A stretch of DNA of 43,434 nucleotides, taken from assembly GCA_938003855.1 (NCBI GenBank), contig CALKXD010000025.1:1-43434 (forward strand), given 5' to 3'. Source of the stretch: an uncultured Granulosicoccaceae bacterium. Its GTDB lineage: Bacteria; Pseudomonadota; Gammaproteobacteria; Granulosicoccales; Granulosicoccaceae. The translations under genes were made by a program, and so were the position numbers. The notes beneath the pieces are model-generated. The model was not told the origin of the DNA, did no database searches, and saw only the letters and a program-made list of their open reading frames with translations. Shown piece by piece: positions 41,080 through 43,434 of the stretch; the first letter of the stretch is position 1, and each line of letters starts with the position of its first letter.

Positions 41080-43407
41080 TTATGCCTTTGCCAGTTTTTG
41101 GATTTTGACTTTGAATGTGTCTTCATTGGCATCGGTAAAATACAAGTCGCAGTCATAGCCCTGATCATCCATAAAATGGAAAATTCGTTTGGGCTGCTTG
41201 ACTGGATAGGGGACCAGCAGGGTCGCGATACGGTGGCGTTTGGCGGCGTTAAATGATGCACACACATGGGTGCTTACCGGCAGGCCTTCGATTTCGGACA
41301 TATCAACACCGGGGAAGCCGGTCACCTGATTGATCTCAGGCGTGCCTGACTCTGACCAGACAAACTGCCCGTAGAAGCCGGCGTTTTTACCATGGTAGCG
41401 GAACGCATTGTTACTCAGCTGGGTAGGGCCGTTGGCGTGCAACAGCCAGTCGATAGTCACAGGTTCACTGGCGTCGATGCTGTCGACGATAACAAAGTAG
41501 CTGTTGCGCACAAAATACACTTCTCGCAATACCTGCTCGACCGAAGTATTGACCGACCGGTAGGCTGGTGTTGCATCGCCTTTTATATAAATGTGGTCGC
41601 TGTGTTGCCGGGCATCGATTATTTTCCCGGAGGCGGCGATTGCGCGTGATTTATCCTGATCGGCGTATTGGCCTTTGCCGTTAATGAGGATAGCGTTTTT
41701 AGAGCGTGTTTGTCGCCGCCAGTTTTTGTGCATAGAGCTGTTAAAGGCAACATAGTAGCCCGACTGAATGGCCAGGTCCTCACCGTAAGCCGACATCACA
41801 AAGGCATTCTGATCGCCGTGGCTGTGACTGACCGAGCCAAATGAACTGGCTTTGAAGATAAACTGTATATGCTCGGCGGGATCGTCGGGTCGCACTTGTA
41901 TGGCGACCCAGCCGGTGCCTTTAAACCAGCGTAGTGTTTCGATGTCTTTCGGGGGGACGGCTGGCACCGGTTTGTAGTCGTGCCGGTACACCATGTCGTC
42001 GAAATTCAGGTCCCACCAGCCATAGTTATAGAATTCCATCTCAGTGCCGGGGTCATTGCGCAGAATTTCCTCGAAGTACCATTGATAAGCGCCATTGCCG
42101 GTGACTCCGGCAAACTGCCGCAGGTTATAGCCGATCTTCAGGCAGGGCAGGTCGCCCATGGTGGAGTCATCGCCAAAGGTGCCGCGTCGGGTGTCGGGTG
42201 CTTTGGTATAGAGCGGGAAGTCACCCGTGTGCTGAAAGAACGGCCGCTGGTAGAGGTCGAGCCCGGTGTAGCTTTTTAACAGGTTGGCGGCATCGATCAG
42301 GTAGGCCATGCCGGTCATCCAGTAGTGCGGGCCCTCGGCCCAGCCTCCGTCGTCGTCACCCCAGGGGGAATACACGGTAAATAAAAATTCGATGGAGTAG
42401 TCCAGCCAGTCACGCGCCTCGGGTTCTTCATCGAGCATTGCGATGCAGGCAGGGATCAGCACCGCCGACACCGAGCGCACGGCATGGCTGTCGTAGGGAA
42501 ACAGATTAATGTTAGCGTTTTCTATAACGTGGTCCGCGACCTGTCTGGTGCGCGCCAGCAGGGCGGCACGAACCTGTGTGCGTTCGTTGTCGTTAAGCTG
42601 ATCGTGCAGCCAGTCATAGCCCCAGGCCAGCGCAAGGTTGACGCGAAACGCCCATTCGTCGGTGTAACTTCTGGAGGTAGTACCGTCAGGGTCCCAGGTG
42701 GCAGCGGACATCAGCCACTGCTTCGCCTGTGACAGTATTTGTTTGTCGTTCTGCACCTTGCCGGCTATGGCGAGGTGGCGAATGGCGTAGAGGAGCTCCT
42801 GGCAATCTATATAGGTCTGTCGCCACACTGGCGGAGTGCGGGTATTGTCGGGGTAGGGCGCGGGTTCCTGCATGATCTCGCAGTCGAGCCATGGCTGTAC
42901 TGATTTTTGCCGGAACGTTGCCCAGCCGCAGTGATCGGGATTCGTGCTGAGTTGCTTTTTGAAGTGATCCAGTGACTCAGGGTTCAGCCATAAACGAGGG
43001 TGAGCCCTATTGCACTGTGTGTAGCGATCAGCGCGCGACGGCAGCGCTGTTGCCGGTATGCCGGCTTCGATCACAAAGCGTCTGGACTGACTCCAGTTGC
43101 TAATTGCCTGTTGTGTGTCGGGACACCACTGTGCGTAGGACCAGTGGTATTCACCGGGCTCCAGTGTACTGGCCGGTGTGAAGAAATTGATCGGCACATG
43201 GTTGAATGACCGTGTATTGGCTTCGGGGTACTGCCTGTCTGTTGAAACGCGCACGGTATAGAACGCATTGTCGTCCAGTACTGGAATCCAGCTGAAGCGT
43301 GGCGGATTTTCCGGCAGGACTGCATTGTCTGCGGGCGCGTAATCAATAGTAAGCCGGCCAGCGGGAGGTTCATCCAGATAGCGACCCGTGTGGGCTGAGT
43401 CCTGCAT
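41080..43407 (-). CDS. PL15-type oligoalginate lyase / heparinase II-III family protein
   Basis: 775 aa, no signal peptide, so cytoplasmic. Domains: a beta-rich N-terminus of DUF4962 type (YAPADNAVLPENPPRFSW, residues 23-40), an alpha/alpha barrel (about 130-450) and a beta-sheet heparinase II/III C-terminal part. Compared with Atu3025 (776 aa, an exolytic alginate lyase), key residues line up by number with a small shift: Arg196, His308 (YDSHAVRS), Tyr362 (GPHYWMTG) and His530 (SVSHSHGDQ) against Arg199, His311, Tyr365 and His531 (from memory). It would cut unsaturated oligouronates into monomers, starting from the end. Start ATG 43407 near the window edge; the gene is complete. The SDR gene follows. 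Confidence 0.9.
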   Translation of the reverse strand: MQDSAHTGRYLDEPPAGRLTIDYAPADNAVLPENPPRFSWIPVLDDNAFYTVRVSTDRQYPEANTRSFNHVPINFFTPASTLEPGEYHWSYAQWCPDTQQAISNWSQSRRFVIEAGIPATALPSRADRYTQCNRAHPRLWLNPESLDHFKKQLSTNPDHCGWATFRQKSVQPWLDCEIMQEPAPYPDNTRTPPVWRQTYIDCQELLYAIRHLAIAGKVQNDKQILSQAKQWLMSAATWDPDGTTSRSYTDEWAFRVNLALAWGYDWLHDQLNDNERTQVRAALLARTRQVADHVIENANINLFPYDSHAVRSVSAVLIPACIAMLDEEPEARDWLDYSIEFLFTVYSPWGDDDGGWAEGPHYWMTGMAYLIDAANLLKSYTGLDLYQRPFFQHTGDFPLYTKAPDTRRGTFGDDSTMGDLPCLKIGYNLRQFAGVTGNGAYQWYFEEILRNDPGTEMEFYNYGWWDLNFDDMVYRHDYKPVPAVPPKDIETLRWFKGTGWVAIQVRPDDPAEHIQFIFKASSFGSVSHSHGDQNAFVMSAYGEDLAIQSGYYVAFNSSMHKNWRRQTRSKNAILINGKGQYADQDKSRAIAASGKIIDARQHSDHIYIKGDATPAYRSVNTSVEQVLREVYFVRNSYFVIVDSIDASEPVTIDWLLHANGPTQLSNNAFRYHGKNAGFYGQFVWSESGTPEINQVTGFPGVDMSEIEGLPVSTHVCASFNAAKRHRIATLLVPYPVKQPKRIFHFMDDQGYDCDLYFTDANEDTFKVKIQKLAKA

Positions 43408-43434
43408 TAAAGAGGTATACCTGTTTAATCTATG

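Overview
The window reads as chromosomal DNA of a free-living, motile Gram-negative bacterium. It has a flagellin, signal peptides and lipoboxes, an outer-membrane barrel, thrombospondin-type-3 and choice-of-anchor-H surface proteins, YeeE/TusA/DsrE sulfur-handling genes and an alginate-lyase-like enzyme. Together these suggest a marine or particle-associated gammaproteobacterium. That is inference: there is no rRNA or other phylogenetic marker. I found no rRNA, tRNA, CRISPR array or phage genes. The only mobile DNA is a pair of short inverted-repeat elements.

Region by region. 1-4.2 kb: a short flagellin with its own terminator, about 0.9 kb without a convincing gene that ends in a second strong terminator, then a small membrane protein, a TlpA-like thioredoxin, a NYN/OST-HTH RNase-type protein and a convergent ribbon-helix-helix protein. 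4.28-9.79 kb: a tight + strand sulfur-trafficking operon of 12 genes. It has a YeeE transporter split into two halves, TusA, three small membrane or exported proteins, a tail-anchored double rhodanese without catalytic cysteines, three overlapping DsrE-fold-like genes, an active periplasmic rhodanese and a c-type cytochrome. 9.9-16.7 kb: a - strand operon with a spermidine/putrescine-type ABC importer, a YtcJ-like amidohydrolase and a NylB-like serine hydrolase, so it probably imports and hydrolyses an amide or amine compound. 17-18.4 kb: a TetR regulator and a NAD(P)-binding oxidoreductase headed by a near-perfect 30-bp palindrome.

18.6-27.6 kb is the disturbed part. It holds bioY, an acyl-CoA ligase broken by one in-frame TGA, an EamA permease, a thrombospondin-repeat lipoprotein, a decayed YHYH-domain gene, a glutamine-rich 55-aa protein, an RTX-like protein of 18-aa repeats and a tiny basic protein. 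Two inverted copies of a roughly 160-170 bp MITE-like element bracket about 6.2 kb of it. One copy lies just upstream of the EamA gene and the other supplies the stop codon of the tiny basic protein. A separate 176-bp repeat is shared by the YHYH remnant and the barrel gene at 27.8-28.9 kb.

27.8-33.9 kb (mostly - strand): barrel protein, large lipoprotein, membrane metallophosphoesterase, choice-of-anchor-H protein and dienelactone hydrolase. 34-38.5 kb (+ strand): two endonuclease/exonuclease/phosphatase-fold proteins, NnrU, an Asp-nucleophile alpha/beta hydrolase and a leaderless NMT1-like binding protein. 38.5-43.4 kb: a DUF4159 protein, a + strand SDR, and a - strand pair of an SDR and a 775-aa PL15/heparinase-type lyase that looks like an oligoalginate-degradation module. 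The points most worth a second look are the sulfur operon with its dead membrane rhodanese and unnamed microproteins, the MITE pair, the YHYH remnant with its shared repeat, and the RTX-like repeat protein.
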